Shown here: piece after piece, positions 33,255 through 47,900 of the stretch | Position numbering within the stretch: the first letter of the stretch is position 1 | Layout of the letters: each line of letters begins with the position of its first letter | Assembly (NCBI RefSeq): GCF_932294415.1 | Contig: NC_065535.1 | Location: 8,035,001-8,099,000 of the forward strand | DNA: 64,000 nt | Direction: 5' to 3' | Origin: Quercus robur | Taxonomy: Eukaryota; Streptophyta; Magnoliopsida; Fagales; Fagaceae | The notes under the pieces: generated by a model | Seen by the model: only the letters and a program-made list of their open reading frames with translations | The model's database searches: none | What the model was told of the DNA's origin: nothing | Position numbers and translations under genes: made by a program

Positions 33255-34431
33255 TGGCCTGTTTGGATGTTAAAAAATGGAGGGGGAGTAGAGTAGAGGG
33301 AGGGAGAGTAATCCGATTACCTTGTTTGGAAGATTTTTAAGGAAGGAGGGGGAGGGATTTGGAGGGGTTTCAACTCTCTCTAACCCCTCATTTTTAATTC
33401 CCCCAAATTGGAGAAATTTGGAGGGAGAGTAAAGTAGATAAATTATTGTCAAAGTAAATTCCCTAATTTATCCTTTCTAAATTAACAAAATTACACACAG
33501 ATTTTATAAATAATGTTTGATTGTTTCCTGAGAAAATTTAAGCATTGACTTCCTGTTTGTTTCCATAGAAAAAAACCCACATCCGGTCCAAGTCTTCTCC
33601 TTCATCAATTGGAAAATCCAACCCCGTCTCTAGATGCATCCTCATATTCCTCGCGAAAGCCTAAACCTCATCAGTGATTTTGATGCCACCAAAACCACGC
33701 TCCTCCAAAACCGATTCCGATTCCATCTCCGATTCGAACGAGTCGGCGTTCATCTTCGTCGAAATCATGAGTGGAAGTTTACCTTTGTCTGACGTCCTCG
33801 ACTTGAAGAAAAGAGAGAAAAGTGAGCGATTTGAGTTTTCGATGATGGAACAAAGCATGGTGGCGCGTCGCTCCCATCGGGACCCGACACGAAGAAGCGA
33901 CGCGTGAGCTACTTCTATCAGTCCTCCGCCAGCAGGTCTATCGGCACCGCCGTCAAGCTCAACCGTGGCGACGCCGATATCGCTTTCAACTGGGCCGGTG
34001 GGCTCCATCCACCATGCGAAGAAGCTTGAGGCTTCTGGGTTTTGCTACGTCAATGATATCGTTCTGGGTTTTGCTAAGATTCAATGAATTTTTGAATTTA
34101 TTTTTATTTTTGTTAGAATTTATTTTGAGGTAATAGAAATTATTTTATAATAGTAGTTTTATACTTTTATAAGTAGTATTTGATGGAATTAAAATGTTGA
34201 TTAAATAATTATTTAATCTAATAAATTAATCATAAACTAATATTGTAAGTTCATTTTTAAAATAAGGGTAAATGTGTCTATTTAAATCATTTCCTCTCAT
34301 TTCTCTCTACTAATTCTAAAAACATCCAAACAAGGTGAAAAATAATTATTCCCCTCTACTCTCCTCCCCACTACTCTCCTCTCTTCTACTCCCCTCTACT
34401 CTCCCCTCTCTCTAAACTTCCAAACAGGCCA
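33255..34431. mobile_element. TTA-flanked Pack-type element carrying HDAC pieces
   Basis: 1,177 bp flanked by TTA (33,252-33,254 and 34,432-34,434). The inverted ends start TGGCCTGTTTGGA. The subterminal regions are purine-rich on the left ('gggagtagagtagaggg') and mirror a pyrimidine-rich right side. The middle carries GC-richer, coding-like host DNA (33,590-34,070), including histone deacetylase pieces. The 3-bp TTA duplication and ends suggest PIF/Harbinger. Confidence 0.85.
33858..34068 (+). pseudogene. HDA6-like histone deacetylase gene fragments
   Basis: Plus-strand translation reads [17 protein letters not shown], matching the N-terminus of HDA6-type RPD3 deacetylases. It is then joined directly to [19 protein letters not shown], from the catalytic domain roughly 80 residues further on. 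After AGGL a small (about 4 nt) insertion shifts the frame. The match then continues as [20 protein letters not shown]. Only parts of the enzyme are present, so it is not functional as a deacetylase. The two pieces were joined by deletion or captured without intervening exons (inference). Confidence 0.85.
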
Positions 34432-34445
34432 TTAGAGTTGTGCAA

Positions 34446-34591
<146 letters not shown>

Positions 34592-34744
34592 TTTGAGACG
34601 GACTTGAAATCAAATTTCATTTGGCTTTTGTTGGGTTTGTTCTTACTATTGCCATTTGTTACCTTTATGGACTTGAAATTAGATTTCATTTTGCTTTGGC
34701 TGAGTTTGTTCATACTATACTATTATTGCCAATTTTTATCTTTA

Positions 34745-35296
34745 GGGTCTTTTTGGTTGGAGGGGTGGAAAAATAAGAGGATAGAAAATATTTTAATTTC
34801 TCTCTTTTTTGTTTGGTTGGGAGTGGAAAAGTGAAAGGATGAAAAATTTGAATCTGTATAAATTTACTCATATACCTTTGTTAAAAAATGATGCCCAATT
34901 AAAACCAAAAAGTGACAAAAAAGAAAAAAAAAAGAAAAAAAGCAATCACCCAAATTTATTTAAAAATAAAAATCATGTCCAAAAAAAAATCTTCTAAAGA
35001 AAAACAAAAACACAAAAAAAAAAAAAAAAAAAAAAAAAACAACAACAACGTACAAAGCCCATGTGCTTGCACATGGACATTTTCGTCATTTCTCTATTAA
35101 ATTCCTCCCACCTAGTTTTCTTTTCATTTTGCTTTTTGATAGGCCTAAGGAAAAAACACTTGAGCCCCACCATCATTTTTCCCCCTCCCCCTCTCAACCA
35201 AACACTCTTCAAAAAGTTTTCTTTTTATTTTTCTTTTTCTTTTTTTATTTTTATTTTTTTTCATCATCCCTAAAATCCACTCTACCAAACACACCC
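34745..35296. mobile_element. MITE, TTA target duplication
   Basis: 552 bp flanked by TTA (34,742-34,744 and 35,297-35,299). Ends GGGTCTTTTTGGTTGG and (rev. comp.) GGGTGTGTTTGGTAGA. Same family as the outer MITE at 25,903. The A-rich middle is simple sequence. Confidence 0.8.
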
Positions 35297-35928
35297 TTAG
35301 AGTTGAATAAATAGATTTCATTTTGCAACAAGGTAGTTATTGTTGGTGGATTGAGATTGTTATTGTCAATGGTGTTTGGGCATGCCAAGCAGCTAGAGAA
35401 GAAGGGAAAAACTCATTTAAGAACCCCTTTCTATTTGGGTTTGGGTTAGGGCCATGATTACGTGTAATTTTTTAATAATAGAAATTTGCCACATCATTTT
35501 TATGTTAGACACATAAGCAAAAGAAAACTGACGGAAGTTAACTATACTAAAGGCACTCTCTTTTTATATTTAAGGGTCCAATAACACTCATTTGAAACTT
35601 TTGAGACTAAAAGGAGCAAGTAAACTTTAGGGACCAATAGTGAAATTTCACCTAAAATTTAAATCTTAGGGATTAGTTTGACAATTGAATCAAGGGCCTA
35701 AACTGAATGGTGGAAAACAGCCATATACAAAAACACAAGAATATTATACAGTGCGCTGTGAGAATTGTACACTAGAGTTTTATTTAACCTATTTCGATAA
35801 AAGACACTTGAAATGCCTGTCCCAAAATCAATTTATATAGAAAAATGGATTAAATGAATGATTACATCGGGCTAAAACACCTATCTACTAAAACACAAAC
35901 TATTCAGGATTTTACAAAACGCTCTTCT
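35297..35928. other. 3' flank of the SEC3 gene
   Basis: No gene seen. The sequence just left of the stop codon (35,929) is the presumed 3' UTR of the exocyst gene. Confidence 0.5.
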
Positions 35929-38900
35929 CTACAAGTTGGCCAGAAGATCTCTCATTTCTGAGACAGTGGGGATGTTCTCTGAGGGGTGGTAAATCTTGGC
36001 AACAAGTTGAACAAAACTTTCATACTTGTCTAGAAACTCCTTCTGGAAAAATATAAAACAACCTCCATTAGATATTAAAATCAACAAAAAAATGCTGAGC
36101 TCATTAATGGTGTACAGTGTATCCAAAATTTTGCTGATACAAACCGAATCCAAAACAGCATCTTAACTTCAATGAATACCTTATATAGATTTAATTCCTT
36201 AAAAGCCTTAAACAGATGAAGTGTAATCCAACATCAAAAACTACTTATGCGAATGTAGGATATCTACACGTTTTTATAGGTAGATAGTGGGAGAGGGGAG
36301 ATGTGGGGTTTAAACCACAAATATATGGCACCACAAAGAATGTCATTACCAAGGGGTCATTACCACTGAGCCATACTAAATGGCCTAAGATATCTACTTA
36401 GCAATCTTCTTATCCCTTCATAACTACTTCATTTATTTTTTCTTAAAAATAATTTTGGAGCTGAATCCCTTCATAACTACCTCAAATCATAAGAATCAGA
36501 AAAAATAAAATAAAATAAAATAAAAAATAAAGGACAACCAAGGGAAGAGGTAAAGGAAATAAAAGTCATTTAGGAGATTCACCACCTAACATGGCCGCAA
36601 AACTATTACCATCAAGACAACAATGATTCCTACTTATGATTGAATGTATCTTTGATAGTATAGGTCACAAGATTAATGATTATTGCTAGTAGAAATTAGG
36701 TTGGTCAGGAGGTTTTCTTTTGTTCCTTTGGGCATTGCACATTTTTAGACCAATATTCCATTTCAAAATTTGGTTCCTCTACACTTTGTCCTCCAATTGA
36801 TCAAAATATTAGATTTTTGAAACATCCAAATATCTATCTATCATAATGCCAAAGAACTCACAAAGGAGCCTTAAAATACTAAGCCCTGAACGTGCTTTAG
36901 AAAAGAAGATACAATTTACCTTGCATTTATCCCATAAAGAAGGCAACAGTTCCTCTGAAGTTAAATTCTTCTGCAACTTCTTATACATAGCACTGATGGA
37001 CTTGTCAACCTGTATCAAAGAAGCCACAACATTATTACCAAAGCATGTTTGAAACTACGGAAGGGATAATCTAACAGTAGCCACTTACCCCAGATAAAGT
37101 GGATTTTAACATTTTCCGGAGATCCATTTTTGACAACCCAAGCTGGAATGGGATCTGAAATTCGTGAAGGCACATGATTTGAGCCATAACATCAGGGAAA
37201 TTAGTAAACAAGTAGGTAATAGTAATTAAAAATAAAAAAATATAAATAAATAAAAATAAAAAAGAAGAAGAAGAAGAAGAAGAAGCTACCACCAATTAAA
37301 AGGCATAACAACCACTAGAAACAAACATTTTTTAGTTATGACATCTCTATTTAAAAGAAAACTAGAACAATATTACCTTTGTGGTGGAGCAATAAGTGCT
37401 TTCTGATGTAAGTTTTAACATGGAGAATAATACCATGGACAGTTTCGAAATTCCATTAAATAGAAGAATATGGCAGAAGTGTGTTGAATGACATTTATTA
37501 CTAACAAGGTCGTACCTAGTTAGTAATAACAAGTGTGGGGGAGAGAGATGCTGATTTCTGGACTTGAACATGTGACTTGTTAATTTTGGTGGAAGGCACT
37601 TGCCATCGCATCAAGGCCCAACCTCTAATCTAATTGATGCAACATTTTTTCTTTTTCTTTTTCCTTATAGATAAGGGGATTTGACCCCTTGAACTAAACC
37701 TTACACAAGGAGACGAATGCCACTGGGCCATAAGGCCATTGGCATGCCAAACTTGCTCCATAATCCCATACGTTGAAACAATATTCTTGGAGACATGTAA
37801 TATCCCTTTTAAGTTTATTAAGGATCAACTGGTCAGAAAAATTGGATATATATTAACAAACAAAAAAAAAAAGCTTTTAACTTAAACATCCCTTTTAATT
37901 TAAATTTATTTTTATAAATAAGATAACATCACTCAGACCAAGTCAGTGGCATTCATATAGTGTTTTGCTTCTATGCAAAGAACATGGGATGTTCTACAAA
38001 GCAAGTAATTTAAGATTTTCTAAGAAGCTAACAGATTGAACATGCTTAACAAATTATGAGCATAGGATGATACAATCACTAACACACTAACCTCTTCCGG
38101 CGTGATTGTGTACATCAAATCCTCGATTCTTCTAGCAAACTGGAAAAGGCGTTCAAATTGCTGCAGCATAACCCAAAAGTAAAATATTGAGGATGTGGAC
38201 ATTCCAAATAAAATGTCAAGGAATGCTCAAAAGTGGAAAAACTAGGAAAAAAAGGTAATGTAGGCACACTCACAGTGTAAATAATCACGCTGATATGACG
38301 AGTGCAAGCTTGCTCATAAGCTTCACTCGCCTGGTGATAAAATTTGGCTAATGTGGGCACCACATTGGCTAGGTCATACAAGCTGCACGTAACAGCTTCT
38401 AATCAGCTAAATGAACTAACTAGCGATTCCAAGCATATATTTTGCCCTTGAGAAACACTAAGAAGATCAAATTGTAACTGTGCTTGAGGAAAGGTAAACT
38501 ACCTATTCTGAAAAGCTGCATAGTTTTCTAACAGAAAAATATCAGCATATTTTGGATCTGTTTGTGCAATCTTCTCCAATGTAACAAACATTATGCTAAC
38601 CTGTAAAAAAACTTCCCAATGTAAGTGAGAACCAAAAATCCCTAACGCAAAAGTTCCATTAGAAAATCAAATCAACGAACCCAACATATTACATGCAATA
38701 AAATAACAAAATCAAACCAACATGCAAAATATATCATCTGCAATAATTATCATACTACCAGCAGCTCTAGTTACAGATTTGATTTGATAAAATATGTAAA
38801 TAAAAAATTAAAAAAAACACTGTATTTCTTGATGCAAAAAAGGTCAGGTGGACCAAGGTTATTAACAGCACTAAAATTCTTTCATCAGTATCAGTTCTTG

Positions 38901-41900
38901 TCTGGGTGAAGACTTGCAAAGGATAGGTTCACCACCATCTCCCATCATCACTTATCAGCAGAAAGCCAAAAAAATATTCCTTTCAAGGAAGCCAACAGTT
39001 GATAATTAACGAATTAATACTTTAATTCATTACTGTTTTTACTATTATTATTATTATTATTTTTTAGCTATGTGATAAAATCAATACATTGTTTGATGCC
39101 CTGTAGCACTCTCTACAACAATTTCATGAGTACATGTCTGAGAAGAAAGCACTCACAAATTTTGTGTATGCTTGATCTACCAAATCCCTAGATTGTCCCT
39201 GGATGTACTGCTCCATACGCGTTGCAAGAGTTGCAAATCTATGCAAAATAATGAGGACAATTTATTAATATAATGCCTCAAAAAAAATTATTTAATGTAT
39301 ATAAATTTAAAATTGATATTTACAATGTAATTATACTGTACAGTCATACATGCAAAACCATTTTAATTTCCCCAATCTCTACATTAATCAATCTGATATG
39401 AGCTTTTGGACCACAAGAAAATCCCGGACCCATCAAATAGTAAGGAAACTCAAAGAAACCACATAACCTTATAAAAGAAAGGGTTCTACACCCAAAAGGT
39501 AAAATTAATTTTAAGTATGCAAAAGCCAAGGACAACTTAATCATCAAGATAATAAGTCCAGGGGGATGAACAGTCACTTTTTCCAATTTATGACACCGCA
39601 TTCACAAACAGATAAAAGTGCTTCAACATCTAAGTGAACTGGTTACTTTTTTTTTTAAATAAATAAAACCTCATTTAATTCAAAGAATATTCAAATTTAA
39701 CCTATGGTCTTCATTTTAGAAGCAAATTAACTTTCTTCTACAAAACCATTCTAGCAGGAGTAATATCTTCAATAATTATGTTACACTTTTTTTTGTAAAA
39801 ATTTCAAACTGAGCATCAATAACAATTTAGAACATCTACTTATAAATAAATAAATAAAAATTTAGAATATTTGGGAAATATTTCTGAATCCAGTATACTT
39901 ATCAAAAAAAAAAATATTTCTGAATCCAGTATGTGCAGCCTAAAATATTGACAGGCAACAGATTATTGAAATAGTTTGAGTGAACATTACCACAAAACAT
40001 TTCTGCTAAATAAGAATTCCTCACTACTTCATGTATCACGATCCACAGTCAATTAATATGCAGAGATTACCAGCCTCAGTAACCATATGTTTTCAGGTTG
40101 TCAAATCAAGTTGCAAAGCATAACTACTCTTAGCTCATTACTTGCCAACTTTGTGACATCTTGGTACAAGGATATGTACACAAAGCACACCAAAATTAAG
40201 CACAAATCAAGCATCTCAAACATAATAGCAAAAGAAAACAAAGAGTAAGCATTTATCCACTCAAATAACGATTTGAGGAAACAAAGCTTGAGATCTGGAA
40301 TAGATTTTTCATGTCTCTCAAAAGTCCTAGCATTTTGCTAACACTAAAGACACCACATGATACAGAGGGGAATCTTGTTCCAAATCACACTATTGCTGCT
40401 TCTACCGAACCTGCCTTGCCAACTGACTAGAAGCTCCTCCACACCCTTTGGCATAACCCACAAGACCCCAAACAAAACAAATACAATACTCAAAAGTTCT
40501 TGACGGGGCAATTAAGAAGCAGGTGGTTTATAGTTTCCCCAGTTGATTTACATATTCAATACCAGTCTATGACAAGTATGGGTCTCCTAAGGTTATCAAT
40601 AGTCAAGAATTTCCCCAAAGTTGCAGTCCAAAGAAAAACTGCCACCTTAGTAGGGACTTTAGGCTTCCACAAACTTTTCCAAGGGAAGGAAGACCAGGTC
40701 AATGGGTGTCAGAGTTTATAATAGGATTTGTTACCTATCAAAAAAAAAAAGAGTAGAGTTTAATAGGATTTGACCTCAAACACATTTTATCTCTTTTTTT
40801 TTTTTAAAGTAATAATGTTTGATTGAAATAGAAGATTACTTCGTGTTCACAATGATGAACACAAAGTATTTTTAAAAATTACAAGAAATAGAAAAAAAAA
40901 TTGAATAGAGTTTGAAAACTCAAAAATGGAAGTACAATGTGTAAAACCCCATGTGCGAGACCATTCAAACAAGGTACGAATCAACAAGGACTTCAATTGA
41001 TTTAGAGGTCTCGCAATGTCCTCAAACATATGGCTATTCTGTTCCCTCCACGCTATATCAAATACAATGGAGTAAGATTTCAAACATCCAAATAGTGTTT
41101 CCCAAACCAATTTCTCCATCCAAATAACAGGTCTGCTACATTCAATGGCATCACCCACTGAACCTCAAACATCTTAAATACTTTACTCCACAAAGCATAA
41201 GCAACGTTAAAATGGAGCAATAAATGATCCACCATTTCACCAATACACTGACACATACAGCATCATCATCATTAGTAAGAATCTTACTCCAAGCTGATGT
41301 CCACACAAATAAAAGACACCCCCCTTGGAGCATTGACATGCCATATACTCTTCCAAGGGAATGAGTTAAAATAAGTACCACGAATAGCCTTGTAATAAGA
41401 GAAAACATCAAACGTACCACTCCCATTCTATCCCACATGACACTTGTAAGTAAATAAGGCCTAGAAAGGATTCCAATGATGTGTATCCACTCCACTCTGG
41501 TATATCGGACTAGAATAAATAAGATCTATAAAAGTTGCCATGAATTCCAGCTCCTAATCCTGAATTGTTTGGAAAAAACTTTTTTTTGATTGGTGAATTG
41601 TTTGGACAAAAATGATATCCTAGTGATGAGTTTAGTGGCCTGCCATTGATGCCTCCGTATCAAATGCTATTCAAAATAATTAAGGGAACTCCTTTAGCAG
41701 TTGTCCCCCACACCAGGAATCACGCCTCGTACAAGTTGACAGCTATTTAGAATCCTATCTTGGAGAAGTTGATCAGAGGCTAGTGGGGTGGAGGAAACTC
41801 TATCTCTCTAAAGGAGGTCGGTTGACTTTATTTAAGAGTATGCTTTTGAGCCTTCCTACTTATTAATCATCTTTGTATACTCTTCCTACAAGTGTGGCTA

Positions 41901-44900
41901 ATAGGATTGAAAAGTTGCAAAGGGATGTTTTAAGGGGTGTTATGGGGGATATGTGGGATAGTGAATCCATCAAGACCAGGACCAGGACCATTAAGAATAT
42001 TTTTATTAAAAAAAAAAAAGAAAAAAACTTTATCTATCAGCAGAAAGTTACAGAATTATAAATTCAGTACACAGAAGACTGAAAGTTAAACATATACAAT
42101 GAAGATATTCCATTGCTTCTACATCTATCAGCTAACCGGAAAATGTAATGTACAAATTTCCAATTGCCATAATCACAAGAAGTTGTTAATTTGCATCAAA
42201 CAAAATAAGGATAAGCAAGGTTTCTACTTTACCTGGGGATGTATGAGAGGACACCCATCTGCCTAACATTGCGCTCATTTCTTTCAATCTGGTGACAAGC
42301 TTCATCCACAAACTGCAACACAATTCACAAGTTAAATAGGTAAAGATCATGCTCTTAATGTATATGGCGATAATCTGTTTCTCCTTGAAAGTTAAATCTT
42401 ACTCGACTGAACTGCATGGAAATTCTTGACTCTAGGTCACCAAGCAAGAGACGTACAAATCCCGCTGCATCGGCTTTCTGACCTGAGAGATAGCGCTCAG
42501 TGATTCCATGCATTGATATGCAACGTAAAGGATCAATCTTGTAAGCCCAGTCTACCACAGCATAAAAGTCTTCCTGAAATTCATATATATTGGCATCTTC
42601 GGTCAAAACAAAATTATCTTGCAACCTCCAAACAGTGCCTAGTACTAAACAGCAATTTTACAAGTAAAACATAGAAGACAGTAATGAAGAAGATGCAAGC
42701 CACTTAACAATCCTCATCCAACAACAACAAAGCCTTAGTCCCAAAACTTTGGGTTTAACAACATTCATCCATGTTATAGAATTTCAGCTCAGAAAAAGAT
42801 ATATAAAATCTTACAATTAAGGTGTTATAAAACACATGGGTTGCTTCACTCAAGTATATTTGGGTTCTCTGCCGTTGTCATTTTAAATTTTTCTAGCACA
42901 GTTCAGAGAATACTCACTTGTCCAACCATCATCCCTTCATCACCCCTTCTATTAAGTTGACAACATGGCTATCATATCCAAACATACGACCAGTAGTTAA
43001 AATTTGACCACATAAAACCCCCCTAGTCTTTAGACTTCGGAAATAGAATTGCTTATTGACTAAGATACAAAGAAGCATTTAACTTCCCTCCATACACAAT
43101 TTTCATTACAATCCTAAGACCAACCAGGCACCACCATGTAAACTTAGAATCCCATTGACAGCAGCAACAACCTTGCCTGACATGGATCTCCACTGGACAC
43201 CTATCAAAATTGTGCATATGATGACAAATCACCCTTCCAAAAGTAAGATTAACCACCAGGGATTACATTCCACTTCTAAGCTCCACAGTGTTCAGTCATA
43301 CATGGAGATCCTGAACCTGATTGGATGATTATAATAACAGATATAACAGAAAGATTGGCTTCAAGTTTTGGCCAAAGAACAGGATCTGAATTCTAAAGTG
43401 GCATCTACAAATTAAGGAATTCTTCTCTTTCCAAAGATGCATGGAAGCTTTTTTGATGGAGTCAACATGTTATAACAAAACAAAGCAACTGCAAATAGCC
43501 AAAGGCACATGTGGGGACATGAACATAATTAAGCAGTATCTTGTGCACATTACTTGGATTCCATCAAGTAAATCCTGAAGAGATTCATTTAATGCCGCAA
43601 GCTCCGCTGAAGTTTTACCTACAAAATCAAATAATTTATTTGAAGTCACAGTTTGAAAACTAAGAGCAGCAGATCTTCAGCATACATTAGACAAACATAA
43701 ACAGGAGTGACAGCAGATTGGGGGAAAATACCAGTTTTACTGTCATTGTCATCAATATCCATAATTCCCAAATCATCATCATTGGCATCATCATCATTAT
43801 ATCCTGTTTTATTACCATTGACAAGACCTCCTGGAGGAACAAGTGCAGGAACTTCAAAGCACATGAAGTGCGCAAAAAAAGAACTCTGCAGTTTGCACCA
43901 TAAAATGGATCTTTATACTAGTATAGTTTGGATTTCAAAACATGTGTACAAAATTAGGACTCTGACCTCATCTACAAGGAGTGGGATAAAAATTGTCAGC
44001 ATTTTGGCATAAGCCTCAGAGACTGTAGAAGTGTCTGCAGCATTCACATTTTGACCAGAACCTGTGGAAGCTTCCAGCCACACAGTTGGATTTCTCGACG
44101 CTTTTGTACTGGCACGAAGCTCATTGGCAAATTCACGAGCCTGTAAATGAATTATAGAAATTCGAGACCATATATTTAGAACCATCACACCAAGTTTCAG
44201 AGAAGTCAGTAAATAAATTAAAACCATAAAAGATGCAAGAGACAATTTGATCTGTAATCTTCATGGTTCCCCAAATAGTAGAATGTTGAAGATAGCAAAT
44301 GCACATAATAGATTTCTCTTTTCTCAAGGTGGGAGAAGGGAAAATACGGGTTTTTCCTATATAACTGTTCAGCTTCTTAAAAATGAATGATTGCCCTGCA
44401 GAGAAAGTTGCAGTTATCAAAGAACTCAGCAAAGTCACTAAACATAAAACCATGGTTACATAGTTGACACAAAAAACCATATCAATAAAGTGTTTATAGA
44501 CTTATAGGGTATTTGGGAGCCAACTGACAAATTATCTACACAGATAGAGATAGCTGGAAACTTGATTTGCTTTGTGTGGAAACTAGCTAAACTTCCTTAA
44601 CTCCCACTCATATGTATAGACAGCATGGCAGTTGGAAAGAAGTACAACATACCAGACTACTGTAATATTGGTAGTTTTAACCACATGCAACATTAGCCCA
44701 GTTTCAACCATGTTTGATAAATGTTGGCCTGTCACCCAATTTTGTAGTCTACATCCGTTACAAAATTATACCATCATGGCTAGCCATACTGTACATGTCC
44801 TAAATTCTGATAGGGTATTGGTCATGCCATCCACAATAACCAATCCAGGCTATCCAGCTGCTAATATCTTCCTCTAGACAAGACAATACCCAATCTATCT

Positions 44901-47900
44901 AGTAGGGTTTTGTTTTGAGTAAGATGTTTTCTACAGGTGTAGATTTTTTTCTTTCAAAAAACGTTGATATTAAAATCTGTCAGATAAGACTCTTCCAGTC
45001 GGGGCAAAGATAGGATAGGTGCAGCAAAGCAGGCAAAATTGTTCCAACATCCAAGGACAATGTAACTGAAGTTTTGCAGCTGCAAACGTAAAAGTTGAAA
45101 CAACTCTACACGACCAAGCAAGGCCGCTAACTGAACCCGAGGAACCACACTTGGATAGGTTCAATTCTCAAATGTTTCAATATTGAACCAGTTGACTGGT
45201 GCAGAAACCTAGCCTACCCATGATAAACCATAAGGATTACAAGAAATCATAGCATCTAAGCCTTCACTTAATGAAAAAACATAAGTAACTGAAACTTAGT
45301 TGTACAACCTTCGCACGGATAAATATTTTGAAAGTATACTAAAAAAACACAGTAAGATCAAGACGATGTTATAAAAGATTTGTGATCATTCACCTCCCGA
45401 CGAAGAAGCAAGTTAAGGGAGCCACAATAAGCTTTTCTCAGTGAACCCAGGCAATTCTTATCAAGACTCTGCACATTCAAACAGGTAAAATAATAAGAAA
45501 GAAAAAAAAAAAACTTGGCATAGCATTTGAAATTTACAGCAATGTCTCAAAATGACCTTTAGATGTTGTAGAAGGCGAGCATATGTCCTGCATTTGTACC
45601 TCAAGTCAGCATGATCGGGCCTCTTCAACTGTCCCCGCTGTTCAATAAATCATAGAAGCAATACTTATAATTCCAAATTAATGAATATTATGATCACTTC
45701 CAAGATTTAAACAACATGAGGGTGGCGGGAAAAAGAGTACCTGAGAAAAGTAACTCTTGTCACTTATCATGAAATCCACCAAGCTGGCAAAGTAGTTGCT
45801 CAAGAACTCAGAAGCTCTCCTGACAAATGTGCTTTTCAACTTTTCAAGTTCTGCTCGCTTCTCTCTAACCTGTGAGAGTTTCAGCTACTATCATTAAAAT
45901 GAGCCAGTTTTGCAGAATAAAGATATTCAAAAAGACTTTCTATGCTAGAAGTCATAAAGAATGGCATTTACAATGAAAGTAAGAAATTAAGTCATAATTG
46001 GGTTCATTCTTGAATCCCACAATTGGTATGGTACATTTACCCGCTAGGCAGCTACTATAAATATGCTGCCAAGATGCTCACATTTGATGTAGGAACCAAG
46101 ATTACAGAGAAACTTGTAATAGGGTACATATTCATAACTAAAAATTTGAATGATGAAAAAAAAAAGAAAAAGAGGCAAGAATTCCTGGGTCTATCTGCTG
46201 TGGAGTACAGACCTTCTGTAGGTCTAAAGGGATGGAAGTAAAGGGAAAGTTGTAGGTTGGGTCACAGGATTCTCTTGGCAACAAGTATCTTGAGGACTTT
46301 TGACAGGCTAGGATTAGGATTTAATGGTGGAGAAAGATTGGTCAAAGTTAGGGATTTAGGGTTTTGGTTTGATGGCAAAACAAGGAACAAAACTTAGGAT
46401 CTGTTTGGATACCGTTTATTGCTGAAAACTGAAAACTAAAAACATTGTAACAAAATAATTTTTAAATGTATGAATAATTCTTTGGTAGTAAACAGTATTT
46501 TGGGATTGTTTGGGAGCTATTTGATGGATGGCAGGTCTAGGGCTCTAAGATTTGGATTTTGAGGGAAAGATGGGAACACCATTCAGGTCTGGGTTTGCCA
46601 GAATAAGATTGAAAGTGCTGGAAATTTTTTGCTATGTAATAAACTTCATAGAAAAAAGAAAAAAGGTTTGACCCTCGTAAACATGGAGTATATAAGAATA
46701 TATCCGGGGGAAAAAAACAACAAAATGTTTTCTATGCAATTTTAATATAACAATAGAATCATGAAAACTCAAAGAAGAAACGGGTTTCACAGCCTTCGTC
46801 GACTCAAAGAAAATCAAATATAATTGCTTCAAATCCTCCATCGTTAACTCCCTTCCTTCAAATGTCCACCCATTCTGCTCCCACCAAATAAACGACATCA
46901 ACCAATGAAGAATAATTTTCAAATTGAAACCCTTCTTATTGGATGATAATGATACTTCCCAGATATAGAAATTCTTGATCAACAGAGGAACAATATCCAA
47001 CTCTCCAAAGCTTCATGTATTCCTCACCATCCTTTCCAACATGCCCACAGTTCAATCCCGTCTGTGGCATCACCCAAGAAACACCTACAAAGCAGTGTGA
47101 AATGTAGGAAACTAAAGGTCTTTACACATGCAACACCAATCCATAACCACAATACCCCTTTTATGAAAGTTGTCTATGGTAATCTTGCCCCTTGCTGCTG
47201 TCCAAACAAATTAGTTCACCCTTGGTGGTGCTTTAGCTCTCCAAAAACTTCTCCATGGAATATAACTATGACCCTATCACCTAGTTTTCCCTACGCATCG
47301 CACCTAGAGTTTCCTTAGATCACACCTTGGAGAGATTGCATCAAACAAACCTCAGCAGCATAATTGCTGCAAAACTCTCTTGAAACGTGTTCATTATTGA
47401 ATTAATAGCATTGATCAAATTATGGTAAACTAAAGCTTATGGAGGAATACTAGGCCAGGTTGGGAGATATTTGCAACCTACATTCAGTATATGGTGGACG
47501 AAGGGTAAGGTTCTAGCCTATGTTGCATGGACACGGACACGGATACGGACACGACACGGACACGGACACGAGGATACGGCAATTTTTGAAAAATAAGGAC
47601 ACGACACGGCGGGGACACGGCGGTTAAATAATTAATTAAATTTTATATTTAGGATATTTTTTAATATTTTTAGACATAAAATACATTTATGTCTAGAATT
47701 TAAATTATATTAGAATTATAAATAAGTAAACTAACGCCAAAAATAGTACAATAATACACATAAAATATTTAGAGTACAAATCAAAAGTTTAAATATGTTA
47801 CGTTCAAATACTAATACTAAAAATAATAGTCAAAATAATAATATAAATTATTTTCTTTTGGACCAATGGCATATCAAAGAAATCAAGACTGACATATGGT

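Noticed and set aside
35929-36153. Separate small genes along 35,900-54,500
   Set aside because: The short frames join in order, with GT-AG borders, into one SEC3 protein of the expected length.
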